DNA of 51,865 bases, taken from assembly GCA_903894295.1 (NCBI GenBank), contig CAITPI010000131.1:1-51865 (forward strand), given 5' to 3'. The first letter of the stretch is position 1; each line of letters begins with the position of its first letter. Positions 34,904-43,375 of the stretch are shown here, in pieces. A program made the position numbers and the translations under genes. Origin of the DNA: an uncultured Acidimicrobiaceae bacterium (lineage in GTDB: Bacteria > Actinomycetota > Acidimicrobiia > Acidimicrobiales > RAAP-2). The notes beneath the pieces were generated by a model that was not told where the DNA came from, searched no databases, and was given only the letters and a program-made list of their open reading frames with translations.

Positions 34904-36559
34904 GTGCCAAGCGAACCCGTACTGGACATCACCACCACCGACGAGTGGAAGGCCGTGGGGTCGTTTGTCGACTCGGTGGGCGCCCAACACCTGCGCGACC
35001 TCTTTGCCCGGGATGCCGACCGGGCCGACAAGATGACCGTCGAGGCGGCCGATCTGGTCCTGGACTACGCCAAGCACCGGGTGGACGACGATGTGCTGGC
35101 CGCCCTGATGGCGGTGGCCCGTCGGGCCGGTGTCGAGCCGCGCCGCGACGCCATGTTCGCCGGGGACCGCATCAACACCACCGAGGACCGGTCGGTGCTG
35201 CATGTGGCGCTGCGGATGCCGAGGGGCAGCCAGCTTGTGGTCGACGGCACCGATGTGGTGGCCGAGGTGCACGACGTCCTCGACCGGATGGGAGCGGTCG
35301 CCGACCAGATCCGCACCGGCGCCTGGACCGGGGCCACCGGAGAGCGGATCAATGCCGTGGTCAACATCGGCATCGGTGGCTCGGACCTCGGGCCGGCCAT
35401 GGCGTATCGGGCATTGGCCGACGTGGCCGATCCGGACATCGAGTGCCACTTCGTCTCCAACATCGACCCGGTCGATCTCTACGCCGAGACCCACAACCTC
35501 GATCCGGCCCGCACGATGTTCGTCATCAGCTCGAAGACGTTCACCACGCTCGAGACCCTGACCAATGCCCGGGCGGCCCGGGAGTGGCTCCTGGCCGGCC
35601 TCGGCGGCGCCGGCGGTGACGGTGCGGTGGCCAAACACTTCGTGGCCGTTTCCACCAACGCCGAAGCGGTGGAAGCGTTCGGAATCGACACGACCAACAT
35701 GTTCGGCTTCTGGGACTGGGTCGGAGGCCGCTACTCGTATGACTCGGCGATCGGCTTCTCCCTGATGGTGGCGATCGGCCCGGACGCCTTCTCGGACATG
35801 CTGGCCGGCTTCCACGCCATGGACCACCACTTCCTGACCACGCCGTTGGAAGAGAACATGCCGGTCATCCAGGGCCTGTTGAACGTCTGGTACAACAACT
35901 TCCTTGGTGCCCAGACCCACGCCGTGCTGCCCTACAGCCAGCGCCTGGGCCGCTTCCCCGCCTACCTCCAGCAGTTGACCATGGAGAGCAACGGCAAGTC
36001 GGTCAAGCGGGACGGCACGCCGGTGGGCACCCAGACCGGAGAGATCTTCTGGGGTGAACCGGGCACGAACGGCCAGCACGCCTTCTACCAGTTGATCCAC
36101 CAGGGGACGAAACTGATCCCGTGCGACTTCATCGGCTTTGCCCACTCGACCCATGAGAACGGGGAGCAGCAGGACCTGCTGATGGCGAACTGCTTCGCCC
36201 AGTCCCAGGTGTTGGCCTTCGGCCGGACGGCCGAAGAGGTGGCGGCCGATGGCACGCCGGCCGACACGGTGCCCCACAAGGTGATGCCCGGCAACCATCC
36301 GAGCTCGACCATCGTGGCACCCTCGTTGACGCCCTCGGTGCTCGGGCAGCTGGTGGCGCTCTACGAGCACACGGTCTTCGTCGAAGGCGCCATCTGGGGG
36401 ATCGACTCGTTCGACCAGTGGGGCGTGGAGCTCGGCAAGAAGATGGCCGTGCAACTGGCCCCGGCCCTGTCCGACGAGGCGGCCCCGGACCTTTCGGCGG
36501 TCGACTCGTCAACCGCCTCGCTGGTCCGTCGCTACCGGACCATGCGGGGCCGGGCCTGA
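34904..36559 (+). CDS. pgi: Glucose-6-phosphate isomerase
   Basis: PGI interconverts glucose-6-phosphate and fructose-6-phosphate. The 551-residue protein has the phosphate-binding [37 protein letters not shown], the [18 protein letters not shown] motif, the signature segment [29 protein letters not shown] with the catalytic His, and the conserved Lys near LGKKMA. Length is normal for the long form. The GTG start follows CCGAGGACCACC. The last 51 bp overlap the end of the convergent desaturase gene. Confidence 0.98.
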   Translation: MPSEPVLDITTTDEWKAVGSFVDSVGAQHLRDLFARDADRADKMTVEAADLVLDYAKHRVDDDVLAALMAVARRAGVEPRRDAMFAGDRINTTEDRSVLHVALRMPRGSQLVVDGTDVVAEVHDVLDRMGAVADQIRTGAWTGATGERINAVVNIGIGGSDLGPAMAYRALADVADPDIECHFVSNIDPVDLYAETHNLDPARTMFVISSKTFTTLETLTNARAAREWLLAGLGGAGGDGAVAKHFVAVSTNAEAVEAFGIDTTNMFGFWDWVGGRYSYDSAIGFSLMVAIGPDAFSDMLAGFHAMDHHFLTTPLEENMPVIQGLLNVWYNNFLGAQTHAVLPYSQRLGRFPAYLQQLTMESNGKSVKRDGTPVGTQTGEIFWGEPGTNGQHAFYQLIHQGTKLIPCDFIGFAHSTHENGEQQDLLMANCFAQSQVLAFGRTAEEVAADGTPADTVPHKVMPGNHPSSTIVAPSLTPSVLGQLVALYEHTVFVEGAIWGIDSFDQWGVELGKKMAVQLAPALSDEAAPDLSAVDSSTASLVRRYRTMRGRA

Positions 36560-37498
36560 CGTCAGGTTGCGCCACAGGGCCCGGTAGTTCGGGTAGGTGA
36601 GGGACGGCGTCACATAGCCGGCCCGCACCAGTTCCTCGTGGAAGCGGGGCAGGTTCCGCCACGGAATGCCCATGTCCACATGGTGGGCCAGGTGCCAGCC
36701 GGTGTGGAACGGCACGATCCAGAAGCGGGCCAGCCAGTTCTGGCGGACGTGGTGGGTGGTGACCCGCCGGTCCCCGCCGGCGATCAGCCCACCGTGTTCG
36801 GCGATGGCCCGCAGGCGGTTCAGCACCCGCCACTCGGTCATCCACGGGAGCCACCAGAGCACCGGGTAGATCCACCAGCGACCGGTGGCCAGCCACAGTG
36901 CGGCCCACAGCCCCAGCTGTACGGCGATGATGGACAACGAGATCCGGCGGAAGGCGCTCGATTTCAGGCCCCGGAACAGCGGGACGAAGTTCTTCCAGCC
37001 CGAGATGCCCACGGCGTCCCGAACCAGGCGGCGCCGCAGGGCGGCCCGGTCGCACGGGTAGCCACCGTAGAAGGCGATGTCGGGTTCGTTCGGGCCGAAC
37101 TCCTCCTTGTGGTGGGCGAAGTGGCCCCGGCGATAGAGCGAGATCGGGGTGAAGGTGGGATAGGCCAGCAACCAGGTGCCCACCCAGTCGTTCCAGCGCT
37201 TGTTGGAGAAGAGCAGCTTGTGGGCGGCCTCGTGCATGAGGATGAGAAACCGGGAGTAGAGGGGGCCCATCAGCACGAAGGCGATGACCACCACCCACCA
37301 GGTGTCAACCACCACCGTGGCGGTCACCAGTGCCGCGAAGCATGCCCACAGGGAGAAGACGCTCAGGGCGTTCCGGCCGTTGGCGATCTTGCGGAGGTTG
37401 GAGCGCATCTCCGGCCGGAGCATGCCGTTGACCAGGAGCCGGTCGGTGGGCAGGACGTCGGGCCGGGCGGCGGGGTCGGCGACCACCGGCGAACTCAC
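36509..37498 (-). CDS. Membrane fatty acid desaturase
   Basis: The 329-residue protein has di-iron histidine boxes HEAAH (in [13 protein letters not shown]), HFAHH ([11 protein letters not shown]) and HLAHHVD ([12 protein letters not shown]), with membrane helices around [28 protein letters not shown] and [18 protein letters not shown]. It is distinct in sequence from the desaturase at 22386. The 3' end runs 51 bp into pgi on the other strand, so the two mRNAs would be antisense there. It is divergent from a PaaX-type gene, which is its probable regulator. The GTG start at 37498 lacks a clear Shine-Dalgarno. Confidence 0.92.
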   Translation of the reverse strand: MSSPVVADPAARPDVLPTDRLLVNGMLRPEMRSNLRKIANGRNALSVFSLWACFAALVTATVVVDTWWVVVIAFVLMGPLYSRFLILMHEAAHKLLFSNKRWNDWVGTWLLAYPTFTPISLYRRGHFAHHKEEFGPNEPDIAFYGGYPCDRAALRRRLVRDAVGISGWKNFVPLFRGLKSSAFRRISLSIIAVQLGLWAALWLATGRWWIYPVLWWLPWMTEWRVLNRLRAIAEHGGLIAGGDRRVTTHHVRQNWLARFWIVPFHTGWHLAHHVDMGIPWRNLPRFHEELVRAGYVTPSLTYPNYRALWRNLTSGPAPHGPVATDQRGG

Positions 37499-37556
37499 CG
37501 GGTGCTCCCGGTGACGGTCCGGTGATCCGTGGGCGAAGCGGAGAGCCTCATGACTT

Positions 37557-37573
37557 CATATTACAGTATCTGG
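37557..37573 (+). promoter_or_regulatory. Shared 17-bp promoter motif, copy 1 (PaaX/desaturase)
   Basis: CATATTACAGTATCTGG lies 4 bp before the PaaX-type start. It matches CATACTGCAGTATCCGG at 39794-39810 in 14 of 17 positions, all differences being transitions. CAGTAT ends 8 nt before the ATG and could serve as a -10. The motif is AT-rich within GC-rich DNA and partly palindromic, so it is a promoter with an overlapping operator. Confidence 0.55.
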
Positions 37574-37577
37574 TCAG

Positions 37578-38387
37578 ATGAGCGAAATACGTCACAAGCC
37601 GTTCACGGCCCGGTCGGTGCTGGCCAGTGCCCTGTTGGGAGAAGACCCGCCGGAACTGCCGGTCAGCCACCTGGTCGAGCTGGCCGGACTGTTCGGCATC
37701 AGTGGAAACCGGGCCCGGGTGGCCCTCAGCCGGATGGTGGCGGCCGGAGAGGCCACAACGGACGGCTCGGGTCGCTACCGGCTGGCCGGCAGGCTGTTCG
37801 AGCGTCACCTCCGCCAACAGGCCAGCCGGCTGGGTGGACCCCGTACGGGCTGGTCGGGCGGTTGGTGGGTGGCCATGGTGCTCGAGCCGGCCCGGTCGGC
37901 CGACGAACGCAGCACCCGACGTCGCCGGCTGTCTTCGGCCCGGATGGCCGAAGCCCGTGAGGGCGTCTGGATGCGGCCGGACAACCTGGACCTTCCGGCC
38001 GGGGTGACCGGCGACCCGGGACTCGGTTGGCTGACCGGCGGGCCAACGGGCGACCCGGCCGGGTGGGCGGCCCGTTTGTGGGATCTTCCGGCCTGGTCGG
38101 CGAAGGCCGAGGTGTTGCGGGCCGGGCTCACCCGACAGCCCACGCGTGACGTCGGGGATCTCGCTCCGGGCTTTGCCCTCTCGGCGGCGGTCCTGCGGCA
38201 TCTCCAGGCCGACCCGTTGCTGCCCACCGAGTTGTGGCCACCTGGCTGGGCCGGAGAGACCCTGCGGCGGGAGTATGACGAGTGGGACCGGGCCTACCGG
38301 GACGTGCTCACCACCTGGGGCCGGTCCCGTTCCCCGGAGACCAGGGGAACCGGGCCGGGGGCGAAGCCGACTCCTAGGATGACCTGA
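37578..38387 (+). CDS. PaaX-type transcriptional regulator
   Basis: The 269-residue protein starts with a winged helix typical of PaaX: TARSVLASALLGEDPPELPVSHLVELAGLFGISGNRARVALSRMVAAGEATTDGSGRYRLAGRL. A middle domain follows and then a C-terminal domain with LPTELWPPGWAGETLRREYDEWDRAYR, also PaaX-like. PaaX represses phenylacetate genes in E. coli by binding phenylacetyl-CoA; here no paa genes are present, so the acyl-CoA sensed is unknown. It is divergent from the desaturase. Its TGA overlaps the ATG of the SDR gene (TGATG), although that SDR also has its own -10. Confidence 0.87.
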   Translation: MSEIRHKPFTARSVLASALLGEDPPELPVSHLVELAGLFGISGNRARVALSRMVAAGEATTDGSGRYRLAGRLFERHLRQQASRLGGPRTGWSGGWWVAMVLEPARSADERSTRRRRLSSARMAEAREGVWMRPDNLDLPAGVTGDPGLGWLTGGPTGDPAGWAARLWDLPAWSAKAEVLRAGLTRQPTRDVGDLAPGFALSAAVLRHLQADPLLPTELWPPGWAGETLRREYDEWDRAYRDVLTTWGRSRSPETRGTGPGAKPTPRMT

Positions 38388-39271
38388 TGGACACACGTGG
38401 ACCGGTGGTGGAACCCGACGCACGGCCGGATCCGGCCCGGGAACTCGCCGGCCGGGTGGCGGTGATCACCGGAGGCGCCCGGGGACAGGGCCGGAGCCAT
38501 GCCGTCACGTTGGCCCGCATGGGAGCCGACATCGCCATCACGGACCTGGGCCACGATCTCGGAACGGTCGCCTACCCGCTCGGAACGGCGGACGAACTGG
38601 CCGAGACGGTGCGGTTGGTGGAAGCCGAGGGCCGGCGCTGCATCGCCTCGCTGGTGGACGTCCGGGACCTTGGCGCCATGATCTCCTTTGTGGACGAGGT
38701 GGCAGCCGAGTTCGGTGGTCTGGACATCGCCGTGGCCAACGCCGGGGTCTCGTCTCTCGGTTCGATTATGTCGATGACGGCGTCCGATTGGTCGGAGACG
38801 GTGGAGACGAACCTGACCGGAGTCTTCAACACCCTGCGGTCGGCGGCCCCCCATCTTCGGCGCCGCCGATGGGGCCGCATGATCGGCATCTCGTCGATGA
38901 TGGGCCGGTCGTCGAACCCGGGCATCGCCGCCTACACGGCGTCCAAGTGGGGAGTGATCGGCCTGTGCAAGTCGGTGGCCCAGGAGATGGCGCACTTCTC
39001 CGTGACGGTGAACGCCATTGCTCCGGGGAACATCTCGACCCCCATGATCCACAATCCGGCGCTCTATCAGCTCATGCGACCGGACCTCGAAGATCCCGGG
39101 CCGGACGACGTGGCTGCCCCCATGACGGGCCTGCACGTGCAGCCGGTGCCGTGGCTGGAGCCCGACGAGGTTTCGGCGGCCGTGGCCTACCTCTGTTCCC
39201 ACGGGGCCCGCCACGTCACCGGGACGGTCCTGAACGTGGACGCCGGTGCCTCGGCCCGCTTTACCGGCTGA
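38387..39271 (+). CDS. Mycofactocin-type short-chain dehydrogenase/reductase
   Basis: An NAD-dependent SDR of 294 residues: VAVITGGARGQGRSHA (cofactor loop), NAG in VANAGVSSLG, YTASKWG (Tyr and Lys), and a C-terminal NVDAGASARFTG. The long insertion after the second strand (TDLGHDLGTVAYPLGTADELAETVRLVEAEGRR) is the mark of the subfamily that keeps its NAD bound and passes electrons to mycofactocin. No mycofactocin genes are in the window. TAGGAT lies 6 nt upstream of the ATG, a leaderless pattern, in addition to the overlap with the PaaX stop. Confidence 0.9.
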   Translation: MDTRGPVVEPDARPDPARELAGRVAVITGGARGQGRSHAVTLARMGADIAITDLGHDLGTVAYPLGTADELAETVRLVEAEGRRCIASLVDVRDLGAMISFVDEVAAEFGGLDIAVANAGVSSLGSIMSMTASDWSETVETNLTGVFNTLRSAAPHLRRRRWGRMIGISSMMGRSSNPGIAAYTASKWGVIGLCKSVAQEMAHFSVTVNAIAPGNISTPMIHNPALYQLMRPDLEDPGPDDVAAPMTGLHVQPVPWLEPDEVSAAVAYLCSHGARHVTGTVLNVDAGASARFTG

Positions 39272-39389
39272 GGGTTGACCGCCGGTTCTCCCACCGGCTG
39301 TGCGGCCACTGGCGGATCCGTTCGGCAACGACACCGCCCGCCTCCCGGTCCTTCCTGCCGCCACAGGAGTTCCAGGACCGGGCCGGACC

Positions 39390-39411
39390 CCACCGTGGTT
39401 AGCCACGGTGG
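39390..39411 (+). terminator. Hairpin after the SDR gene
   Basis: CCACCGTGG (39390-39398), loop TTAG, CCACGGTGG (39403-39411) form a perfect 9-bp stem with no U-tract. It lies about 120 bp after the SDR stop and is probably a non-canonical terminator. Upstream (39272-39389) nothing is seen. Confidence 0.5.
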
Positions 39412-39435
39412 CAGGCCAGGTTGGCCAACGACCAT

Positions 39436-39483
39436 GGGCAACGGCTGTACTTCATGCAGCTGCCCATGATGCAGCCGTTGCCC
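39436..39483. repeat. 12-bp inverted repeat with structured 24-nt loop
   Basis: GGGCAACGGCTG (39436-39447) and CAGCCGTTGCCC (39472-39483) are perfect complements. The loop contains CATGCAGCTGCCCATG, so several pairings are possible. It is too long-looped for a simple terminator and lies in a 600-bp gene-free gap (39272-39868), in which no protein-coding frame is convincing. A structured RNA element or regulatory DNA site is possible. Confidence 0.6.
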
Positions 39484-39793
39484 ACAACGACCGGTTCCCG
39501 CGTCAACGACAACCTACCCGATGGTTACCCAAAGATGCAACCAGATATCGCAGCAGGTCGGTCCTTGGCCTGTGGACCGCGAATCGTCGGAGACCTGCGG
39601 GGGTTCGGGTCAAGGGCGAAGACCTGTGGGTGGAGGAGGTGATCCTGCCCGGTCCGGCTGGCAGCGGCCCGGCCCATCCCGGCCTATCCCCGGGCCGGTG
39701 GTGCCCTTTGAACGGAACCGGCGTCAGGTAACATGGGGAGTGGTTTCGGGCCCCGAGGTCCGAGACGACAGGGTCAGGTTGGTGGAATGGTCC

Positions 39794-39810
39794 CATACTG
39801 CAGTATCCGG
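39794..39810 (+). promoter_or_regulatory. Shared 17-bp promoter motif, copy 2 (tandem TetR-like genes)
   Basis: CATACTGCAGTATCCGG contains the perfect 12-bp palindrome ATACTGCAGTAT (39795-39806). CAGTAT sits 6 nt before the ATG of a micro-ORF that leads into the first TetR-like gene. The match to the PaaX/desaturase promoter (37557-37573) suggests one regulator for both, most simply one of the TetR-like proteins encoded here. Confidence 0.6.
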
Positions 39811-39812
39811 AC

Positions 39813-39872
39813 ATGGATGACGGCATCCGGCGGGGAGAGCCGAAGATCCATGGGTCGACAACCAGAAAGTGA
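39813..39872 (+). CDS. Putative leaderless micro-ORF upstream of the first TetR-like gene
   Basis: A 19-codon frame (MDDGIRRGEPKIHGSTTRK) starts 6 nt after CAGTAT with no Shine-Dalgarno sequence. Its TGA overlaps the GTG of the TetR-like gene (GTGA). It resembles no known peptide. Its role may be to deliver ribosomes to the regulator start, which itself has only a weak site. Confidence 0.4.
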   Translation: MDDGIRRGEPKIHGSTTRK

Positions 39873-40693
39873 CAAGGCCTGACGTGCCCTCCCAACCTAC
39901 CGCCACCATGAAACGTCAACCCCGGTTGCGCCGGGAAGAGTTGCGTTCACTGATGCTTGAAGCCGGCCGGGCCATCCTGTTCGAAGACGGCCTTGGGCTG
40001 TCCGCCGAATCCCTCACCTTCAAGAAGGTCTTCGACCGGGTGGAGGCGGAAACGGGCATCCGTATCACCAACGCTTCGGTCATCGGTCGGGTGTGGAGCG
40101 GTCAGGACGCGTACCGGGTGGACGTGGTGGACCGGCTGGCGACCACCATGGCCGCCGAAGACGGAAGCCTGCTGGACACCGAGTACGAGGCCGTCTTCAT
40201 CTCGGTGGCGGTGGCCCTCGAGGGTCTGGACCTGACCGATCCGGACGACCGGGCGTTTGGGTTGCAGGAGATCGCCCGTCGGTCGACCCGGGTGGGTTCA
40301 GGCGCCATGGAAGAGTCACGATGGGTCTTTCGCACCGTCGCCTGGATGATGACGGTCTTCGGCGTCTCCGGACAGAAGGACGTCGATGTGTTGCAGCACA
40401 CCATGGGCACGGCCTATACCCGATCCCTCGAGCGTTTTCGGGAGTTGAACTCGACGTTGATGACCTTGCTCGGGTTGCGGATGCAGCCGGGTCTCAGCAT
40501 CGACGATTTCACCCGGGCCCAGATGGCGTTCCTGGAAGGGTTCCAGTTGCGTCAGGCCATCGAGGGCCCGTTGCCGGACGTGATCCTGCCGACCGGGCAC
40601 GACGGAAGTGACCAGGAGTGGTCGATGGCGGCCATCGGAGTCCAGGCATTGGCCCAGCGGTACTTCGAGGTTGATCCGGAGCACTCGTGGTGA
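39869..40693 (+). CDS. TetR-like regulator, tandem copy 1
   Basis: The 274-residue protein starts with a helix-turn-helix region of TetR character: LRREELRSLMLEAGRAILFEDGLGLSAESLTFKKVFDRVEAETGIRITNASVIGRVWSGQDAYRVDVVDRLA. The rest is helical with no recognised ligand domain. It closely resembles the next gene in the HTH (SLTFKxxFxxxE, TNASVIGRxWSGxDxYRxDV), so the pair arose by duplication. The start at 39869 is chosen because the micro-ORF ends on it; GTG 39884 (after AAGG) and ATG 39908 remain possible. It overlaps the next gene by GTGA. Confidence 0.8.
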   Translation: MTRPDVPSQPTATMKRQPRLRREELRSLMLEAGRAILFEDGLGLSAESLTFKKVFDRVEAETGIRITNASVIGRVWSGQDAYRVDVVDRLATTMAAEDGSLLDTEYEAVFISVAVALEGLDLTDPDDRAFGLQEIARRSTRVGSGAMEESRWVFRTVAWMMTVFGVSGQKDVDVLQHTMGTAYTRSLERFRELNSTLMTLLGLRMQPGLSIDDFTRAQMAFLEGFQLRQAIEGPLPDVILPTGHDGSDQEWSMAAIGVQALAQRYFEVDPEHSW

Positions 40694-41493
40694 CGCCGGC
40701 CACGAAGAAGACGACGTCCACCCGTCAACGCCGGGAACGGCTGAGCCGGGAGGAGTTGCGTGAACTGCTGTTGGCCACCGGGGAGGAGATCCTCCGGAAC
40801 GAAGGTATGGCGGCCGGGGTAGGGAGCCTCACCTTCAAACGCGCCTTTGAGTGGATCGAGGAGCACCGGGACCTTCGGTTCACCAATGCCTCGGTGATCG
40901 GACGGATCTGGAGTGGCCTCGACGAGTACCGGGCCGACGTGCTGGCCCTGGTGGCCGACGACTTCGCCAGCGGGGAGATCGACGCGGTGGCCGAATCCCT
41001 GGCGCCCTACTTCGAAGCGGTCGACCTGACCGATCCGGCGTCGCGGTTGGCCACCATCCGTCAGCTCTGCCGGGCCGGCGCCGCCGCCGCCCTCCTGCCA
41101 CTGGACGACGGCGATGCCTGGGTGCCGTGGCTTGGTGTGCTGCTGGCCCACTGTTTTGACGGACAACAACCCGGAATGGACCGCCTGGGCGAAGCGATCC
41201 GGCGGAGCGTGTCGATCAGCAACTCGTCGTGGGAAGTTGTCTACACCGAGGTGTGCCAGGCCGTGGGCTGGCGGTTCCGCCCACCGCTCACCGCCTCCCA
41301 GTTCGTCCGGCTGGTCGGCGCCCTGGCCGACGGTTTCGTCAGGGCAAATTCCGTGGTCGAACCCGGGCCGATGATCACGCTGGCGACCGGGGAAGACGGC
41401 GCCAACGAGGAGTGGCACAACTTCGCCGTGGCCTTCGAAGCCCTGACCTTTGCCTTCTTCGAACCGGACCCGGACTGGACGCCACCGGTCTGA
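40690..41493 (+). CDS. TetR-like regulator, tandem copy 2
   Basis: The 267-residue paralogue of the preceding gene has the same N-terminal unit: LSREELRELLLATGEEILRNEGM, SLTFKRAFEWIEEHRDLRFTNASVIGRIWSGLDEYRADVLALVADDF. The C-terminal half has diverged strongly but has similar length and the same ending pattern (LATGEDGANEEWHNFAVAFEAL against LPTGHDGSDQEWSMAAIGVQAL). GTG at 40690 overlaps the previous stop; GTG 40687 is equally open. Coupled expression suggests that the two proteins may form a heterodimer. Confidence 0.82.
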   Translation: MTPATKKTTSTRQRRERLSREELRELLLATGEEILRNEGMAAGVGSLTFKRAFEWIEEHRDLRFTNASVIGRIWSGLDEYRADVLALVADDFASGEIDAVAESLAPYFEAVDLTDPASRLATIRQLCRAGAAAALLPLDDGDAWVPWLGVLLAHCFDGQQPGMDRLGEAIRRSVSISNSSWEVVYTEVCQAVGWRFRPPLTASQFVRLVGALADGFVRANSVVEPGPMITLATGEDGANEEWHNFAVAFEALTFAFFEPDPDWTPPV

Positions 41494-41514
41494 TTCCGGC
41501 TACGTTGGCGCCCC

Positions 41515-42261
41515 ATGGGTGCGCCACCGTTTGTGCTGGTTCCTCCCTCCGAGGGAAAGGCCGAAGGAGGCAGACCCGGTCACAAGCCCGGTTCGTTTGA
41601 CGATCAACTGGCCGCGCCGCGCCAGGCCGTCGCCACGGCCGTGCGCCGGTTGCTCGACGAGGGTGACAATGCCACGTGGGCCCGGGTCTTCAAGGCCCGA
41701 GGAGACCTGTTGGAGCGGGCGGTCTCGGCCTGGCGGACGACCCTTGCCGGCGAGGCGCCCGTTCTACCGGCGTGGCGGCGTTACACCGGGGTGGTCTGGG
41801 GTGGTCTGGATCCCGGAAGCCTCTCGTTGGCCCAACGGCGACGCCTGCTCGTGCCCTCCGCCTTCTACGGCATCACCACCGCGGAAGATCCGGTCGTCGA
41901 CTACCGCCTGACCTTCCTCGTCTCCCTGACGGGCCCGGGGCCGTTGGCCCGTTACTGGCAGCCGATGCTCACCGAGGCGCTGGCGGCCCGGGTGGGAAGG
42001 AGACCGGTGGTGGACCTGTTGCCGGCCGAACATGCCGGCGCCATCGACTGGGTCCGACTGGGCGGGCGGGCCCGGATCTGCCGGGTACGTTTTCTTGCCG
42101 TTGACGGCCAGCGGGCGGCCGGTCACGCCGCCAAGGCGGCCAAGGGTGCGCTGGCCCGCCTGGTCGTCGACGAGGGGACCGACGCCATTGCGTCGTTTGG
42201 ATGGGAAGGTTGGCGGGCCTTTGCCGACGGTGACTCCTGGGTCGTGGTGGCTCCGTCCTGA
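41515..42261 (+). CDS. yaaA: YaaA family peroxide-stress protein
   Basis: The 248-residue protein begins with the family signature VLVPPSEGKAEGG and has GVVWGGLDPGSL, LLVPSAFYGITTAEDPVVDYRL, VVDLLPAEHAGAIDW and the basic segment VDGQRAAGHAAKAAKGALARLV. E. coli YaaA lowers free iron and DNA damage during peroxide stress and binds DNA. The ATG is predicted leaderless (TACGTT at 41501-41506, 8 nt upstream). It stands alone between the TetR pair and the thiol operon. Confidence 0.93.
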   Translation: MGAPPFVLVPPSEGKAEGGRPGHKPGSFDDQLAAPRQAVATAVRRLLDEGDNATWARVFKARGDLLERAVSAWRTTLAGEAPVLPAWRRYTGVVWGGLDPGSLSLAQRRRLLVPSAFYGITTAEDPVVDYRLTFLVSLTGPGPLARYWQPMLTEALAARVGRRPVVDLLPAEHAGAIDWVRLGGRARICRVRFLAVDGQRAAGHAAKAAKGALARLVVDEGTDAIASFGWEGWRAFADGDSWVVVAPS

Positions 42262-42559
42262 GCGGGACGACCCGGGTTCGACCCGGAACGTCCCCCTCCT
42301 CTCGAACACCGGCCCGTGGGAGGACAACCTTGGCCGTCCCGGCCGGACGCATTACTGTCATAGGGAGTGCCAATAGGTCACGGTCACCGCAGACCGGTCC
42401 GCCCTCTTCTGTCACGGTGGCCGTCGGATGACGACGACCGACGACGGCCGAGACGACGGGACGCAGGACGGTGAACCCGGTGAAGAGTTCAATGGAGAGC
42501 TCAATGGAGTCCAGGTTGGAACACACGTTGACGAGCAGGATGGAAGGAAAGGTGGAGCG
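42262..42559 (+). promoter_or_regulatory. Promoter and long leader of the thiol/GST operon
   Basis: TACTGT (42353-42358) is the best -10 candidate, giving a leader of about 195 nt. GGTCACGGTCAC (42376-42387) is a tandem GGTCAC pair just downstream of the start and could bind a regulator. TCAATGGAG occurs twice (42489-42497, 42501-42509). A possible leaderless GTG at 42367 opens a basic 35-codon frame with no known match. The SDR itself has a good ribosome site, so the leader is probably regulatory. Confidence 0.4.
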
Positions 42560-43375
42560 ATGGAACTGAACGATCGGGTGGCCGTGGTGACCGGTGCGGC
42601 GTCAGGAATCGGGTTGGGCCTGGCCCGGAGGTTTCTCGACGAGGGGATGAAGGTCGTCATGGCCGACATCGAGGCCGACGTTCTGGCCGAACGGGCGAAC
42701 GAGTTGGCCGGAGCTGGAGGCAGGGTCGAAGCCGTGGTGTGTGACGTGTCGGATCCCGACCAGATCGCCGCCTTGCGGGAGAAGACCCTCGAGGCCTTCG
42801 GTGCGGTCCACCTCCTGTGCAACAACGCCGGGGTGGCCTGTGGACGACCCAACGTCAAGACCCGGCCCGACATGTGGCAGTGGGTGGTGGGTGTGAACCT
42901 GCTGGGTGTTGCCTATGGTGTCAGCGCCTTTGCGCCCCTGATGGTCGAACAGGGTGAGGGGCACATTGTGAACACCGCATCCGAAGCGGGACTCACCGCG
43001 TCCCCGTTCCTCGGCTCCTACCACGCCACCAAGTACGCCGTGGTGGGACTCTCCGAGTCCCTTGCCATGGAACTGGCGGACACCGGCGTGGGCGTGAGCT
43101 GCCTCTGCCCCGAGTTGGTGCGCACCCGGATCTTCGAGTCCACCCGCAACGCCCCGGACGCACTGGGTCTGCCCGACCCGGGCACCATCCCCTTCGACCA
43201 GGTGGAGAAGATGATGGACTCGGTCGGCATGGAGCCGGCCGACCTGGCCGGCCGGGTGGCCTACGCCGTCAAGACCAACCGGTTCTGGGTCCTGACCCAC
43301 GACGCCACCAAGAGCCGGGTGGCCAATCGGAACCGGGCGCTCGAGAACCTCCAGAATCCGAAGTTCGGGCGATGA
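42560..43375 (+). CDS. Short-chain dehydrogenase/reductase, first gene of the thiol operon
   Basis: A classical SDR of 271 residues: VAVVTGAASGIGLGLARRF, DIEAD after the second strand, LCNNAGVACG, YHATKYAVVGLSESLAMEL (Tyr and Lys), and a C-terminal FWVLTHDATKSRVANRNRALENL found in many actinobacterial members. AAGGTGGAGCG precedes the ATG at 42560; in-frame codons back to 42428 look non-coding. In glutathione-dependent isoprene and styrene pathways an SDR oxidises the glutathione conjugate; a similar role is inferred here from context only. Its stop overlaps the next start by ATGA. Confidence 0.9.
   Translation: MELNDRVAVVTGAASGIGLGLARRFLDEGMKVVMADIEADVLAERANELAGAGGRVEAVVCDVSDPDQIAALREKTLEAFGAVHLLCNNAGVACGRPNVKTRPDMWQWVVGVNLLGVAYGVSAFAPLMVEQGEGHIVNTASEAGLTASPFLGSYHATKYAVVGLSESLAMELADTGVGVSCLCPELVRTRIFESTRNAPDALGLPDPGTIPFDQVEKMMDSVGMEPADLAGRVAYAVKTNRFWVLTHDATKSRVANRNRALENLQNPKFGR

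Noticed and set aside
42353-42363. Third copy of the CATAyTrCAGTATCyGG motif (TTACTGTCATA) before the thiol operon
   Set aside because: Only the CAGTA core matches on the reverse strand and the flanks differ; the similarity is not above chance for a -10 region.
42428-42559. N-terminal extension of the SDR starting at 42428
   Set aside because: The extra 44 residues are Asp/Gly-rich with no SDR character, and a good ribosome site directs the start to 42560.
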